Shown here one piece after another: positions 1-7,719 of a stretch of 50,108 bases of DNA. Position 1 is the first letter of the stretch. Each line of letters opens with the position of its first letter. The notes under the pieces are model-generated. The model saw only the letters and a list, made by a program, of their open reading frames with translations. It had not been told where the DNA came from and made no database searches. A program made the translations under genes and the position numbers. The stretch covers positions 65,098 to 115,205 of the forward strand of contig OKRB01000046.1 of assembly GCA_900290245.1 (NCBI GenBank). The letters run 5' to 3'. The DNA is from Candidatus Sulfuritelmatomonas gaucii. GTDB taxonomy: Bacteria > Acidobacteriota > Terriglobia > Terriglobales > Acidobacteriaceae.

Positions 1-96
1 GCCGCTCCCTCGTCATCCATTAAGGAGTGAGAGATTCCCCTCGGTATCACATCGCTCCAGAACGGACGATTCAACCCAAGACCAGGAGGTTTATCT

Positions 97-654
97 ATGG
101 CTACTTATCTTGCCCCGATTGAGAATCCGCAGAGCCCGATGTTGAAACTGGTCTACGCGATGTCGCGCCGGCAGTTCGGCAAGGTGATGACTCCGCTGAA
201 GGTATTTGTCGCACGCATGCCGCTCGCCTTTGGGATGTTCGTGGGAAAGATTGGCAAGCTTGACAAAAAACTACAACTGCCGCGGGAAACTGTGATGCTC
301 GTCCGGGAGCGCGTTGCTCGCTTGAATGTTTGCCTTTTCTGCATCGACATTGGCCGTTCGTTCGTGATCAAGTCGCAGATGAATGAAGCCAAGTTCGACG
401 CGATGGAAGATTACGAGAGCAGCCCTCTTTATAGCGAAGCGGAACGCGCCTTGCTTGATTACGTGACGGAATTGACCCGCGACAAGAGCGTGAAGCCCGA
501 AACTTTCGCCCGGCTGGCAAAGTATTACTCCGAGCGCTCCATCTGCGAGATCGTGTGGCTGGTTGCCAGTGAGCATATGTACAACATCAGCAACATCGGC
601 CTGAACATCCACTCCGATATGTTGTGCGACATCAGCCGGAAGAGGAAACGCTGA
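97..654 (+). CDS. Carboxymuconolactone decarboxylase (AhpD-like) family protein
   Basis: A 185-residue cytoplasmic, mostly helical protein. The family signature sits at residues 70-85: a Glu-rich helix (ERVARLN) runs into a C79-x-x-C82 pair, the redox or nucleophile pair of AhpD/CMD proteins. The His that usually follows the CxxC in peroxidase-type AhpD is absent (the sequence continues IDIGRS), so alkylhydroperoxidase activity is uncertain. Family members act in peroxide defence or in ring-cleavage pathways, and the substrate here is unknown. The start is supported by a near-perfect AGGAGGT at 84-90, six bases before ATG. It converges with the oxidoreductase gene with only a few bases between stops. 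Fold assignment is fairly sure, function is not. Confidence 0.75.
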   Translation: MATYLAPIENPQSPMLKLVYAMSRRQFGKVMTPLKVFVARMPLAFGMFVGKIGKLDKKLQLPRETVMLVRERVARLNVCLFCIDIGRSFVIKSQMNEAKFDAMEDYESSPLYSEAERALLDYVTELTRDKSVKPETFARLAKYYSERSICEIVWLVASEHMYNISNIGLNIHSDMLCDISRKRKR

Positions 655-658
655 TCCC

Positions 659-1633
659 TCAGGGAGCGTCCATGTTGACCACGAGTTTTCCGCGGGCGTG
701 CCACGTTCCCTGATAACGGATCGCTTCGGGGACTTGGTCGAGCGTGTACTTTTTGTCGATGACGGGTTTCAGCCTGCCGCTGGCCAGCAGTTCGCCGATG
801 AATGACAAATCCTCGCGGTTGGCCTTGGCAACGTAGGTGGTGAATTTCTGCCTCGAAAACCGGGACACTACGAGGACCGCGAGCAAGCCACCGAACATCA
901 AGACGAGCGACTTTTGCCCGGCGAGAATACCCGCGCCAACGTGAATCCCCTTCGGGTTCAGGACGCGTTTGCAATCTGAGAAGGAATGGTTCCCCGCGAG
1001 ATCGAAGATCAGATCGTAACGCGCCGCGCCTGCTGTGAAGTCCTCGCATGCATAATCAATCACGCGCTCCGCGCCGAGCGATCGAACCATCTCAGCGTTC
1101 TTTGCGCTGCAAACCCCGGTGACATGTGCGCCAAAGTTCCTGGCAAGCTGCACGGCGAACGTGCCTACGCCTCCCGACGCGCCGTTGATCAGGACGGTCT
1201 GGCCCGACTGGATCCTTCCTTTGTTGCGAAGACCCTGCAACGCAGTGAGTGCCGCAATCGGTGAAGTAGCCGCTTCGTCAAACGAAATACCTTCCGGCTT
1301 GCGGACCAAAGAAGACTCCGGCGCAACCGCGAATTCCGCAAATGTGCCGCGGCCGGTACCAAACACGGCGTCGCCTGGCTTGAATTCCTTTACGCCAGAC
1401 CCGACGGCTTCAACCACGCCAGCGACGTCCACGCCGGGCACCTTCGCTTTGCGCGGGCCAAACAGCAACCGTAACGGAGCGGGCCCGCCCTTCATCAGGT
1501 GGTAGTCAAGAGGATTGACCGCCGCGGCGTGGACCTTGATCAGAACTTCGCCGTCATTCGGAATCGGTTTCTCCAAGTCCTCACAGCTCAAAACATCAGG
1601 GGGCCCATTCTTGCGATACACAATGGCTTTCAT
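659..1633 (-). CDS. Zinc-independent medium-chain NAD(P)H oxidoreductase (quinone reductase-like)
   Basis: A 324-residue cytoplasmic protein of the medium-chain dehydrogenase/reductase superfamily. The N-terminal GroES-like catalytic domain (about 1-125) has the VNPLDYHLMKG segment typical of quinone oxidoreductase and reticulon-4-interacting-protein-like members. The nucleotide-binding Rossmann motif GASGGVG lies at 151-157. The catalytic and structural zinc ligands of alcohol dehydrogenases are missing, so a zinc-independent quinone or enone reductase is expected. Residues 235-262 contain an unusually hydrophobic stretch after AGILAG, seen in some members near the substrate pocket. The gene is divergent from trpB. 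Substrate cannot be inferred. Confidence 0.85.
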   Translation of the reverse strand: MKAIVYRKNGPPDVLSCEDLEKPIPNDGEVLIKVHAAAVNPLDYHLMKGGPAPLRLLFGPRKAKVPGVDVAGVVEAVGSGVKEFKPGDAVFGTGRGTFAEFAVAPESSLVRKPEGISFDEAATSPIAALTALQGLRNKGRIQSGQTVLINGASGGVGTFAVQLARNFGAHVTGVCSAKNAEMVRSLGAERVIDYACEDFTAGAARYDLIFDLAGNHSFSDCKRVLNPKGIHVGAGILAGQKSLVLMFGGLLAVLVVSRFSRQKFTTYVAKANREDLSFIGELLASGRLKPVIDKKYTLDQVPEAIRYQGTWHARGKLVVNMDAP

Positions 1634-1705
1634 GTGACGCCTTCACTCTCGATGCCTTTACTAGACCTGTGCGCAGAAGGATCATGCAAGTTCCGCTGTC
1701 ACATG
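1631..1705. promoter_or_regulatory. Inverted repeat between oxidoreductase and trpB
   Basis: CATGTGAC at 1631-1638, which includes the oxidoreductase start codon on the minus strand, is repeated in exact inverted form as GTCACATG at 1698-1705. A second imperfect inverted repeat (CTTCGGACG / CGTCCGGAAG) follows at about 1720-1760. Both lie in the divergent promoter region, so an operator role is possible, but no known regulator motif is recognised. Confidence 0.25.
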
Positions 1706-1826
1706 TGTTGGTGATGACTTCTTCGGACGACCAATTTCCGCTAGATGCCGTCCGGAAGGTGCTCCGTTTCCCCTCTTGTAAACTGGAGGGTTCCCTTCTT
1801 CTCGGGCAACTGAATGGGAGTTCCTC

Positions 1827-3035
1827 ATGGCATCCATTATTCATCCGGCAAATCCGAGCGAATCGCGGCCCGGGCGCTTCGGCGTGTATGGCGGACGCTA
1901 CGTGCCGGAGACGCTGGTGGCCGCGCTTGATGAGCTGGAGCAGGCTTACGCAGCGGCCAGGGCGGATTCGGCGTTCCAGGCGGAGTTGAGCGCGCTGCTG
2001 GGCGACTACGCCGGGCGGCCCACGCCGCTTTACTTTGCCAAACGGCTGACCGAATCGCTGGGCGGAGCAAGGATCTACCTCAAGCGCGAGGACCTGCTGC
2101 ACACGGGCGCGCACAAGATCAACAACGCGCTGGGCCAGGGATTGCTGGCGAAGCGCATGGGCAAGAAGCGCGTGATCGCCGAGACGGGTGCGGGACAGCA
2201 TGGCGTGGCAACGGCGACCGTCTGCGCACTGCTGGGACTCGAGTGCGTGGTCTACATGGGCGACGTGGATATGGAGCGCCAGGCGCTGAACGTGCAGCGC
2301 ATGCGGCTGCTGGGCGCGGAGGTGCGCGGAGTTTCGTCCGGCTCGAAGACGCTGAAAGACGCCATCAGCGAAGCCATGCGCGACTGGGTCACCAACGTCC
2401 GGACGACTTACTACCTGCTGGGCAGCGCGCTCGGTGCGCATCCTTATCCAACGATGGTGCGTGATTTTCAGCGCGTGATCAGCAAGGAGATGAAGCAGCA
2501 GATTCTCGAAAAAGAAGGCCGCCTGCCCTCGGCGGTCGTCGCGTGCGTGGGCGGCGGATCAAACGCCATCGGCGCGTTCTACGAATTTTTGAACGATCGC
2601 GAGGTGCGGCTCATCGGTGTTGAGGCCGGCGGGCGCGGTACCGAGCTTGGCGACCATGCAGCACGCTTCCGCGGCGGTGCGCCAGGAGTTCTGCAAGGCA
2701 CTTACTCTTACGTGCTGCAGGATGAGGATGGACAGATCGCGCTCACGCACTCAGTCTCCGCCGGCCTTGACTACGCTTCGATCGGTCCCGAGCATGCGGC
2801 GCTGCACGACTCCGGCCGTGCCGACTATGTTTCGTGCGATGACGCCGAAGCGCTCGACGCCGTGGTGAAGCTGGCGCGGACCGAGGGCATCCTGCCCGCG
2901 CTTGAGAGCGCGCATGCCGTGGCGGAGGCCATTCGTATTGCTCCCACGTTCGCTGCGCGTGACATACTGGTGGTGAATCTCTCTGGACGCGGCGACAAGG
3001 ACATGGGCATCCTGGCGCGCGAATTGAAGCTGTAG
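1827..3035 (+). CDS. trpB: Tryptophan synthase beta chain
   Basis: A 402-residue enzyme that condenses indole with L-serine to tryptophan using pyridoxal phosphate; it normally forms an alpha2beta2 complex with TrpA. The PLP lysine is K97 in GAHKINNAL, the catalytic glutamate is E119 in AETGAGQHG, and the PLP phosphate loop is GGGSNA at 242-247. Length matches standard TrpB1 (about 400), and the motifs are those of TrpB1 rather than TrpB2. The start has a GGGAG at 1816-1820, six bases upstream. trpA follows after a 137 bp spacer that carries a paired-hairpin repeat, unlike the tight or overlapping trpBA junction common elsewhere. All key residues are present. Confidence 0.97.
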   Translation: MASIIHPANPSESRPGRFGVYGGRYVPETLVAALDELEQAYAAARADSAFQAELSALLGDYAGRPTPLYFAKRLTESLGGARIYLKREDLLHTGAHKINNALGQGLLAKRMGKKRVIAETGAGQHGVATATVCALLGLECVVYMGDVDMERQALNVQRMRLLGAEVRGVSSGSKTLKDAISEAMRDWVTNVRTTYYLLGSALGAHPYPTMVRDFQRVISKEMKQQILEKEGRLPSAVVACVGGGSNAIGAFYEFLNDREVRLIGVEAGGRGTELGDHAARFRGGAPGVLQGTYSYVLQDEDGQIALTHSVSAGLDYASIGPEHAALHDSGRADYVSCDDAEALDAVVKLARTEGILPALESAHAVAEAIRIAPTFAARDILVVNLSGRGDKDMGILARELKL

Positions 3036-3071
3036 CCGCTGGATGGCAGCAGATTTGGCGCAGCGTCCTCA

Positions 3072-3126
3072 GGGGCTAAAGCCCACACAGTTATTTCAGG
3101 TCCTTCGCCACGACGGATGTCGTGCC
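3072..3126 (+). repeat. Paired-hairpin dispersed repeat, copy A
   Basis: A self-complementary box GGGGCTAAAGCCC (3072-3084) is followed about 25 bases later by a short hairpin CACGAC-GGAT-GTCGTG (3109-3124) and then CC. The same two-part design occurs at 23949-24034 and 32231-32285, always in this order on the plus strand. It sits between trpB and trpA. It resembles REP/BIME-type elements in layout; no transposase is nearby. Identity as one family is inferred from shared boxes. Confidence 0.7.
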
Positions 3127-3172
3127 CTGACACTAACCTGAATTGTTTCGATGGTGTTTGAGCACAGCTGAT

Positions 3173-3955
3173 ATGCCGATTCGTTTCGATCACAAACCGG
3201 GCTTAGTCGTTTATTTGACGGCAGGCGATCCGAGCCTGAACGCGACGCGCGAAATTGCGCTTGCCGCCATCGATGCCGGCGCGGATGTGATCGAACTTGG
3301 CGTGCCTTTCAGCGATCCGCTTGCCGATGGGCCGATTATCCAGCGTGCCAGCGAACGTGCTCTCGCCCGCGGCACACGGCTCAAGGACGTCCTCGCCTTA
3401 GCGCGCAAGATTCGCGCCGCACGTCCTGCAGCTGGCCTCATCATCTTTACCTATCTCAATCCGATCCTTCGCTACGGCCTGCGCAAATTTGCTGACGATG
3501 CGAAGGCGGCAGGCGTGGACGGCGTGCTGGCCACTGACATGATCGTCGAAGAGGCCGCCGAGTATTTGGCTGAGATGGACCGCGTGGGTCTTGCGCCTGT
3601 TTTTCTAGCCGCGCCCACCAGTCCCGATGCGCGGCTCGAAGCAATCGCCAAATACTCGAAGGGTTTTGTGTACGCCATTTCGCGCGTCGGCGTTACAGGT
3701 ACGCAGCAAAGTGTCGCCGCGGATGCAACTGCCCTGGTGGCCCGAATTCGCCGATGGAGCAAGCTGCCGGTGGCCGTGGGGTTCGGCATCAGTAATGCGG
3801 AACATTTTGCGCAAGTGGCGGAATTCGCGGATGCCGCGGCGATCGGCAGCGCCATTGTCGAGCTTGTGGAACGCTCGACACCGGAAACGGCGCCAGGTGC
3901 AGTGGCTCGATTTATCAAGGGCCTGTACCTGCCGTATGCAGCGGCGGCCCGGTGA
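3173..3955 (+). CDS. trpA: Tryptophan synthase alpha chain
   Basis: A 260-residue TIM-barrel enzyme that cleaves indole-3-glycerol phosphate to indole, passed to TrpB. The catalytic pair is E41 in IELGVPFSDP and D52 in PLADGP, both intact; the phosphate-binding C-terminal strands include VGFGIS and AAIGSAIV. I chose ATG 3173 (MPIRFDHKPG) because the alignment of family N-termini begins just there; the reading frame also stays open back to a TTG at 3143, which would add ten residues. No strong ribosome-binding site is visible, so expression may depend on coupling or on the repeat-bearing spacer upstream. The downstream spacer carries a tandem-repeat cassette. Confidence 0.95.
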   Translation: MPIRFDHKPGLVVYLTAGDPSLNATREIALAAIDAGADVIELGVPFSDPLADGPIIQRASERALARGTRLKDVLALARKIRAARPAAGLIIFTYLNPILRYGLRKFADDAKAAGVDGVLATDMIVEEAAEYLAEMDRVGLAPVFLAAPTSPDARLEAIAKYSKGFVYAISRVGVTGTQQSVAADATALVARIRRWSKLPVAVGFGISNAEHFAQVAEFADAAAIGSAIVELVERSTPETAPGAVARFIKGLYLPYAAAAR

Positions 3956-3969
3956 AAAAGACAGTTTCT

Positions 3970-4053
3970 AGCCTCTAGCTTGTTGTTCGCGGAACAAGAC
4001 AACGAGGCACGCATTCGCGAAACGAAGTTCGGAGCTAGCAGCTAGTGGCTGAC
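3970..4053. repeat. AGCT-heptamer cassette between trpA and chorismate mutase
   Basis: Two 7-nt units (AGCCTCT, AGCTTGT) at 3970-3983 and three units (AGCTAGC, AGCTAGT, GGCTGAC) at 4033-4053 flank a core of about 50 bp. The right arm is roughly the inverted complement of the left. The same arrangement is found at 9213-9336 and 35380-35498. The core contains the palindrome GTTCGCGGAAC-like sequence near 3986-3995. Confidence 0.5.
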
Positions 4054-4066
4054 TCTTGAGGTTGCG

Positions 4067-4420
4067 ATGACCATCGAAGAATTGCGAGTTCAAATCGATG
4101 CCCTGGACCGCCAGATTGTTGAGCTGATCAGCGAGCGGGCCCGCGCCGCGCAAAGGATCGGCTATCTTAAGGCCGCTACTTCGCTTCCGGTGTACGAGCC
4201 GAACCGCGAAAAGATCATCTACGCGAACGTGCGCGCCGCCAACAAGGGCCCTCTGCCCGACATCGAGCTGACGCATATCTACGAACGCATTATCGACGTG
4301 ATGCGCGCATTGCAACGCAACGAGCTGGCCAGCCAGAGGAACGCCCAGGCCGCCGCGCCCGAGAGCGCGTCCGGCCATGCCGCGGGCCCGCAGACGCCCG
4401 AGACAGGAAAAGAAAAATGA
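4067..4420 (+). CDS. Chorismate mutase, AroQ type
   Basis: A 117-residue all-helical enzyme converting chorismate to prephenate. Residues 1-88 match the AroQ fold, with the expected active-site residues visible: R7 (LRVQIDALDR), R25, K35, R47 and E48, and Q83. Residues about 90-117 are an Ala/Pro/Gly-rich tail resembling an interdomain linker. The start ATG has GAGGT five bases upstream. The stop codon overlaps the DAHP synthase start as ATGA, and gene order (mutase then DAHP synthase) mirrors the single-chain mutase-DAHP synthase of Bacillus, so a physical or regulatory partnership is likely. See the separate note on the A-run before the stop. Confidence 0.92.
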   Translation: MTIEELRVQIDALDRQIVELISERARAAQRIGYLKAATSLPVYEPNREKIIYANVRAANKGPLPDIELTHIYERIIDVMRALQRNELASQRNAQAAAPESASGHAAGPQTPETGKEK

Positions 4421-5433
4421 TTGTCGCGATGCAGGAGAAAGCCACGGAAGAACAGATCGATGCCGTCATCAACGCCATGGAAGAGGCCGGCGTGGATGTG
4501 CATCGCACCACGGGAGAGTTCCAAACCATTCTGGCCGGTGTCGGCGCGACCGCCGGCCTCGATCTCACCAAGTTTGAAATGCTGCCTGGCGTGCTGCATG
4601 TGCACCGCATCAGCGCACCCTACAAGTTGGCCGGCCGCGCGTGGAGGCCGGAGGGCACCGTGATTGAATTCCCCACCGGCGCCAAGATCGGCGGGCAGCA
4701 GGTGGCGATCATCGCCGGACCGTGCGCTGTCGAGAATCGCGAGCAGATCTTCCAGATCGCCGCCTGCGTCAAGGCGGCGGGCGGAGGCTTTTTGCGGGGC
4801 GGCGCGTACAAGCCGCGAAGCTCGCCGTACAGCTTTCAGGGGCTCGGCATCCCGGGCCTCGAGTTGATGCGGGAAGCGGCGACCGCCAATGACCTGGCCG
4901 TTGTCAGCGAGGTCATGGAGATTGCGCAGATCGAGCCCATGCTGCCCTACGTTGACTGCTTCCAGGTGGGCGCGCGCAATATGCAGAACTTCAACCTGCT
5001 GCGCGAACTGGGCCAAGTGCGCAAGCCGATCCTGCTCAAGCGCGGCATCGCGGCGACTGTTGAAGAGCTGCTGCTTTCGAGCGAATACATTCTCTCCGGC
5101 GGCAACTACGAGGTGCTTCTGTGCGAGCGGGGCATCCGCACTTACGAAACCTCCACGCGCAATACGATGGACATTGCGGCCATCCCGGTGATCAAAAAGC
5201 TATCGCATCTGCCGGTGGTCGGCGACCCCTCGCATGGAACGGGCCGGCGCGACATGGTGCCCGCGATGGCCAAGGCGGCAGTAGCCGCGGGCGCCGATGC
5301 GCTGCTCATCGAGATTCACCCCAACGCCGATAAGGCCGTCAGCGACGCCGCGCAGACCATGTACCTCGATCAGTTTGAAAAGCTGGTCGGTGAGCTGCGT
5401 GTCCTCGCTCAGGCCGTCGGGCGGACGCTGTAA
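4417..5433 (+). CDS. 3-deoxy-7-phosphoheptulonate (DAHP) synthase, type I-beta with ferredoxin-like domain
   Basis: A 338-residue enzyme condensing phosphoenolpyruvate with erythrose 4-phosphate, the first step of the shikimate pathway. Residues 1-70 form the ferredoxin-like regulatory domain that mediates tyrosine/phenylalanine inhibition in the Thermotoga enzyme. The barrel follows with GPCAVEN (101-107), FLRGGAYKPR (125-134) and VGDPSHGTGRRD (268-279). The metal ligands predicted by family comparison are C103, H273, E299 and D310, all present. It overlaps the chorismate mutase stop (ATGA), and AGGAAAAG at 4405-4412 can serve as ribosome-binding site. A TyrA gene follows, which fits feedback control of tyrosine synthesis. 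Symbol usage varies (aroF/aroG/aroA), so none is given. Confidence 0.95.
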   Translation: MIVAMQEKATEEQIDAVINAMEEAGVDVHRTTGEFQTILAGVGATAGLDLTKFEMLPGVLHVHRISAPYKLAGRAWRPEGTVIEFPTGAKIGGQQVAIIAGPCAVENREQIFQIAACVKAAGGGFLRGGAYKPRSSPYSFQGLGIPGLELMREAATANDLAVVSEVMEIAQIEPMLPYVDCFQVGARNMQNFNLLRELGQVRKPILLKRGIAATVEELLLSSEYILSGGNYEVLLCERGIRTYETSTRNTMDIAAIPVIKKLSHLPVVGDPSHGTGRRDMVPAMAKAAVAAGADALLIEIHPNADKAVSDAAQTMYLDQFEKLVGELRVLAQAVGRTL

Positions 5434-5435
5434 GA

Positions 5436-5478
5436 TGAGTTGCTGACCTGCTAACTCGCTGACTTGCTGACTCGCCAC
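5436..5478 (+). repeat. Octamer tandem tract before tyrA
   Basis: About 4.6 copies of an 8-nt unit close to TTGCTGAC (TTGCTGAC, CTGCTAAC, TCGCTGAC, TTGCTGAC, TCGCC) fill almost the whole 47 bp spacer between the DAHP synthase stop and the tyrA start. It replaces any obvious ribosome-binding site. A weaker copy of the same unit may be present near 38050-38070. Confidence 0.6.
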
Positions 5479-5480
5479 CT

Positions 5481-6392
5481 ATGATCTCGCGCATCTCCAT
5501 CCTCGGCACTGGCCTTCTCGGCACATCGGTGGGCCTTGCTCTGCGCGCTGCTGGATTCAGGGGCGCGATTGTGGGCTGGAACCGCAGTCCCGCGCAGGCT
5601 CGCCTCGCGCTCTCCATGGGTGCGATCGATTCTGTGGCGGCTGATCCTATCGAAGCTGCGCGCGCGAGCCAGGTTACACTGCTCGCCGTACCCATCTACG
5701 CCACGCTCGATTTCATGGAGAAGCTCGCGCCTGTGCTCGGCCCCAGCCACATGGTCACCGACGTGGGCAGCACCAAGCGCATGATCTCCGAAGCTGCCAC
5801 GCGGCTCTACAACACACCTGAGCACGCGGCGTTTTTGCCGGGGCACCCCATGGCGGGCAAGGAGCGCGGCGGGGCGGCTCTCGCTGATGCCAATCTGTTT
5901 CGCGGAGCGGTATGGCTTTTTACGCCCGCGTCCGCCAGCTCCAATCCGCACTCCAGTTCGGAAAGAGAGAAGTGGGCCATCGCGGATGAGGGCGTTTCCT
6001 GGCCGGGCGCGGCGCTGATGTGCACATGGCGCGAGTGGGTGACGAAGATGGGCGCAAAGACGCTCGACCTCGATCCAGTTCGCCATGACGAGCTCGTTGC
6101 GTGGGTCAGCCATCTGCCGCAGTTCACGGCTACGGCGCTCAGCGCCCTGCTCAAAGAAGAAGTGGGAAGCGCACCAGAGCTCAAGGATGTGGGCGGGCGC
6201 GCACTGCGCGAGATGACGCGACTCGGCGCCAGCCCGTTTTCCATGTGGCGCGACATCGCGCATACGAACACCGAGGCTGTGGAGCGCGCATTGCTGGCTC
6301 TCGAGCAGCGCCTCGCCCATCTGCGCGAAAACCTGCGCACACCCGAGTTGCGCAGCCAATTCGAGCAGGCGAACAAATTCCGGCGGGAGTAG
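5481..6392 (+). CDS. tyrA: Prephenate dehydrogenase
   Basis: A 303-residue NAD(P)-dependent enzyme oxidatively decarboxylating prephenate to 4-hydroxyphenylpyruvate (arogenate use cannot be excluded). The Rossmann motif is GTGLLGTS at 9-16, followed by TDVGSTK at 93-99 and the substrate-site GHPMAG at 121-126 with catalytic H122. The helical dimerisation domain occupies roughly 180-300. There is no fused ACT or chorismate mutase domain. An insertion around 155-170 (SASSNPHSSSEREK) is low-complexity and may be a surface loop. The gene directly follows the tandem tract and has no clear Shine-Dalgarno sequence. It closes the aromatic block. Confidence 0.93.
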   Translation: MISRISILGTGLLGTSVGLALRAAGFRGAIVGWNRSPAQARLALSMGAIDSVAADPIEAARASQVTLLAVPIYATLDFMEKLAPVLGPSHMVTDVGSTKRMISEAATRLYNTPEHAAFLPGHPMAGKERGGAALADANLFRGAVWLFTPASASSNPHSSSEREKWAIADEGVSWPGAALMCTWREWVTKMGAKTLDLDPVRHDELVAWVSHLPQFTATALSALLKEEVGSAPELKDVGGRALREMTRLGASPFSMWRDIAHTNTEAVERALLALEQRLAHLRENLRTPELRSQFEQANKFRRE

Positions 6393-6400
6393 CGCCGCGC

Positions 6401-7675
6401 TCACCGCACCCAGCTCAGCCATGCCCAGCCCACCGCCAGCGTCAGCAGCGTGACGGGAATCCCCACGCGCGAGTAATCCCAGAAGCCGATGTGAACTTCG
6501 TCGTGCGCCCGTTCCACCACGATTAAGTTCGCCACGGATCCGGTGATGGTAAGGTTGCCAGCGAGCGTGCTTGCCATGGCCAGCACCAGCCAGCCGGTTC
6601 GCGGGTCATGGAACTCGGGAACAAGTGACTTGAGAACCATCACTGCGGGCACGTTGCTGACAATGTTCGAAAGCAGCACAGTGACCGCGGTGAAGACGCC
6701 CGCGTTCTGCAGGTTGAGGCGGTCGGCAGCGGCGAAGAGGTAATTGATGAGGCCAGCATTTTCCGCACCCCCCACGATCACGAAAAGGCCCACGAAAAAC
6801 ACAAGCAGGCCCCAATCGACTTCGTCGTAGACCAGACGCGGATTGCGTGTGCGCGTAATCAACATCAGCGCCGCGCCGATGGCGGCCATCATCGCCGGCG
6901 GCATGCCTCCCAGGAACCCCACCAGCACGAGCACAACTACGATGGCCGGCTTGCGCAGCGAACGAAGCTCAATGTGTGAGGTTGCGGCAGAAATCTCCGC
7001 AGCTTCTTCCGGCACGTGCTCGCCGCCGAAAAGCTGGCGGATCAAAATCCAATCGAGCAATAGCCCAATCAGCGCGACCGGCCCAAGCCGCCAGAGGAAA
7101 TAACGGTAGCTGAGCCCTGAAAATGATCCGATGAGCATGTTCTGCGGGTTACCAGTGATGGTGGCGACGCTGCCGATGTTCGACGCGGTGGCGACGGCCA
7201 GCAGATAAGGAAGCGGCTTGAGTCCCATACGCCGCGTGGCGGCCAGCGCGAAGGGAACCATGACCAGGCAGATGATGTCATTCACAAAGAATGCCGACAG
7301 CACGCCTGTGATGAAGATGACCGTGGGCAGCAGGTGGCGCGGCTTGAGGCGCATCACGATCTGGCCGGTGATCCAGTCGAAGAAGCCGGCCAGGTGCAGG
7401 CAGCCGACCACCACCATCATCGAAAAGAGCAGCACGAGCGTGCCGAAGTCGATGAAACGCAATGCCTGGTCCGCGCGCACGATGCCGAAGCCCACCATGA
7501 GCACGGCGCCGATAATTGCCATGCCGGGGCGGTCGATCTTCATGCCTGGCAGCTTGCCCAGCGCGAAGACGAGGTAGCTGACAGCGAAGATGATGGCTGC
7601 GGCGATCACCTGCGAGTCGGCAAGCAGATGCGGCGGAATCGGCACAGGCGCAATGAGGGAAAGAGCCAGGCTCAT
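6401..7675 (-). CDS. Anion/Na+ permease of the ArsB/NhaD-CitM superfamily
   Basis: A 424-residue inner-membrane protein with about 11 hydrophobic helices and two symmetrical halves. Diagnostic features of the ion transporter superfamily are the re-entrant-type motifs FFVNDIICLVMVPF in the first half with TASNIGSVATITGNPQN, and LLSNIVSNVPAVMV with ASTLAGNLTITGSVAN in the second. Paired helices carrying NxGxxxxxxGNPxN and NLTITGSxAN are seen in SLC13/ArsB-like permeases for arsenite, citrate, dicarboxylates or Na+/H+ exchange. Nothing here decides the substrate. The gene lies downstream of the APC permease gene with a 44 bp gap, so the two may be co-transcribed; it converges with tyrA with only eight bases between stops. 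Confidence 0.85.
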   Translation of the reverse strand: MSLALSLIAPVPIPPHLLADSQVIAAAIIFAVSYLVFALGKLPGMKIDRPGMAIIGAVLMVGFGIVRADQALRFIDFGTLVLLFSMMVVVGCLHLAGFFDWITGQIVMRLKPRHLLPTVIFITGVLSAFFVNDIICLVMVPFALAATRRMGLKPLPYLLAVATASNIGSVATITGNPQNMLIGSFSGLSYRYFLWRLGPVALIGLLLDWILIRQLFGGEHVPEEAAEISAATSHIELRSLRKPAIVVVLVLVGFLGGMPPAMMAAIGAALMLITRTRNPRLVYDEVDWGLLVFFVGLFVIVGGAENAGLINYLFAAADRLNLQNAGVFTAVTVLLSNIVSNVPAVMVLKSLVPEFHDPRTGWLVLAMASTLAGNLTITGSVANLIVVERAHDEVHIGFWDYSRVGIPVTLLTLAVGWAWLSWVR

Positions 7676-7719
7676 GTTGAATCAGTGTAAGCGGGCGATG
7701 CGGCGGGCGTGCCTGTGCC

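Noticed and set aside
5451..6422. 323-codon minus-strand open frame opposite tyrA
   Set aside because: TyrA motifs on the plus strand are complete; the antisense frame is compositional.
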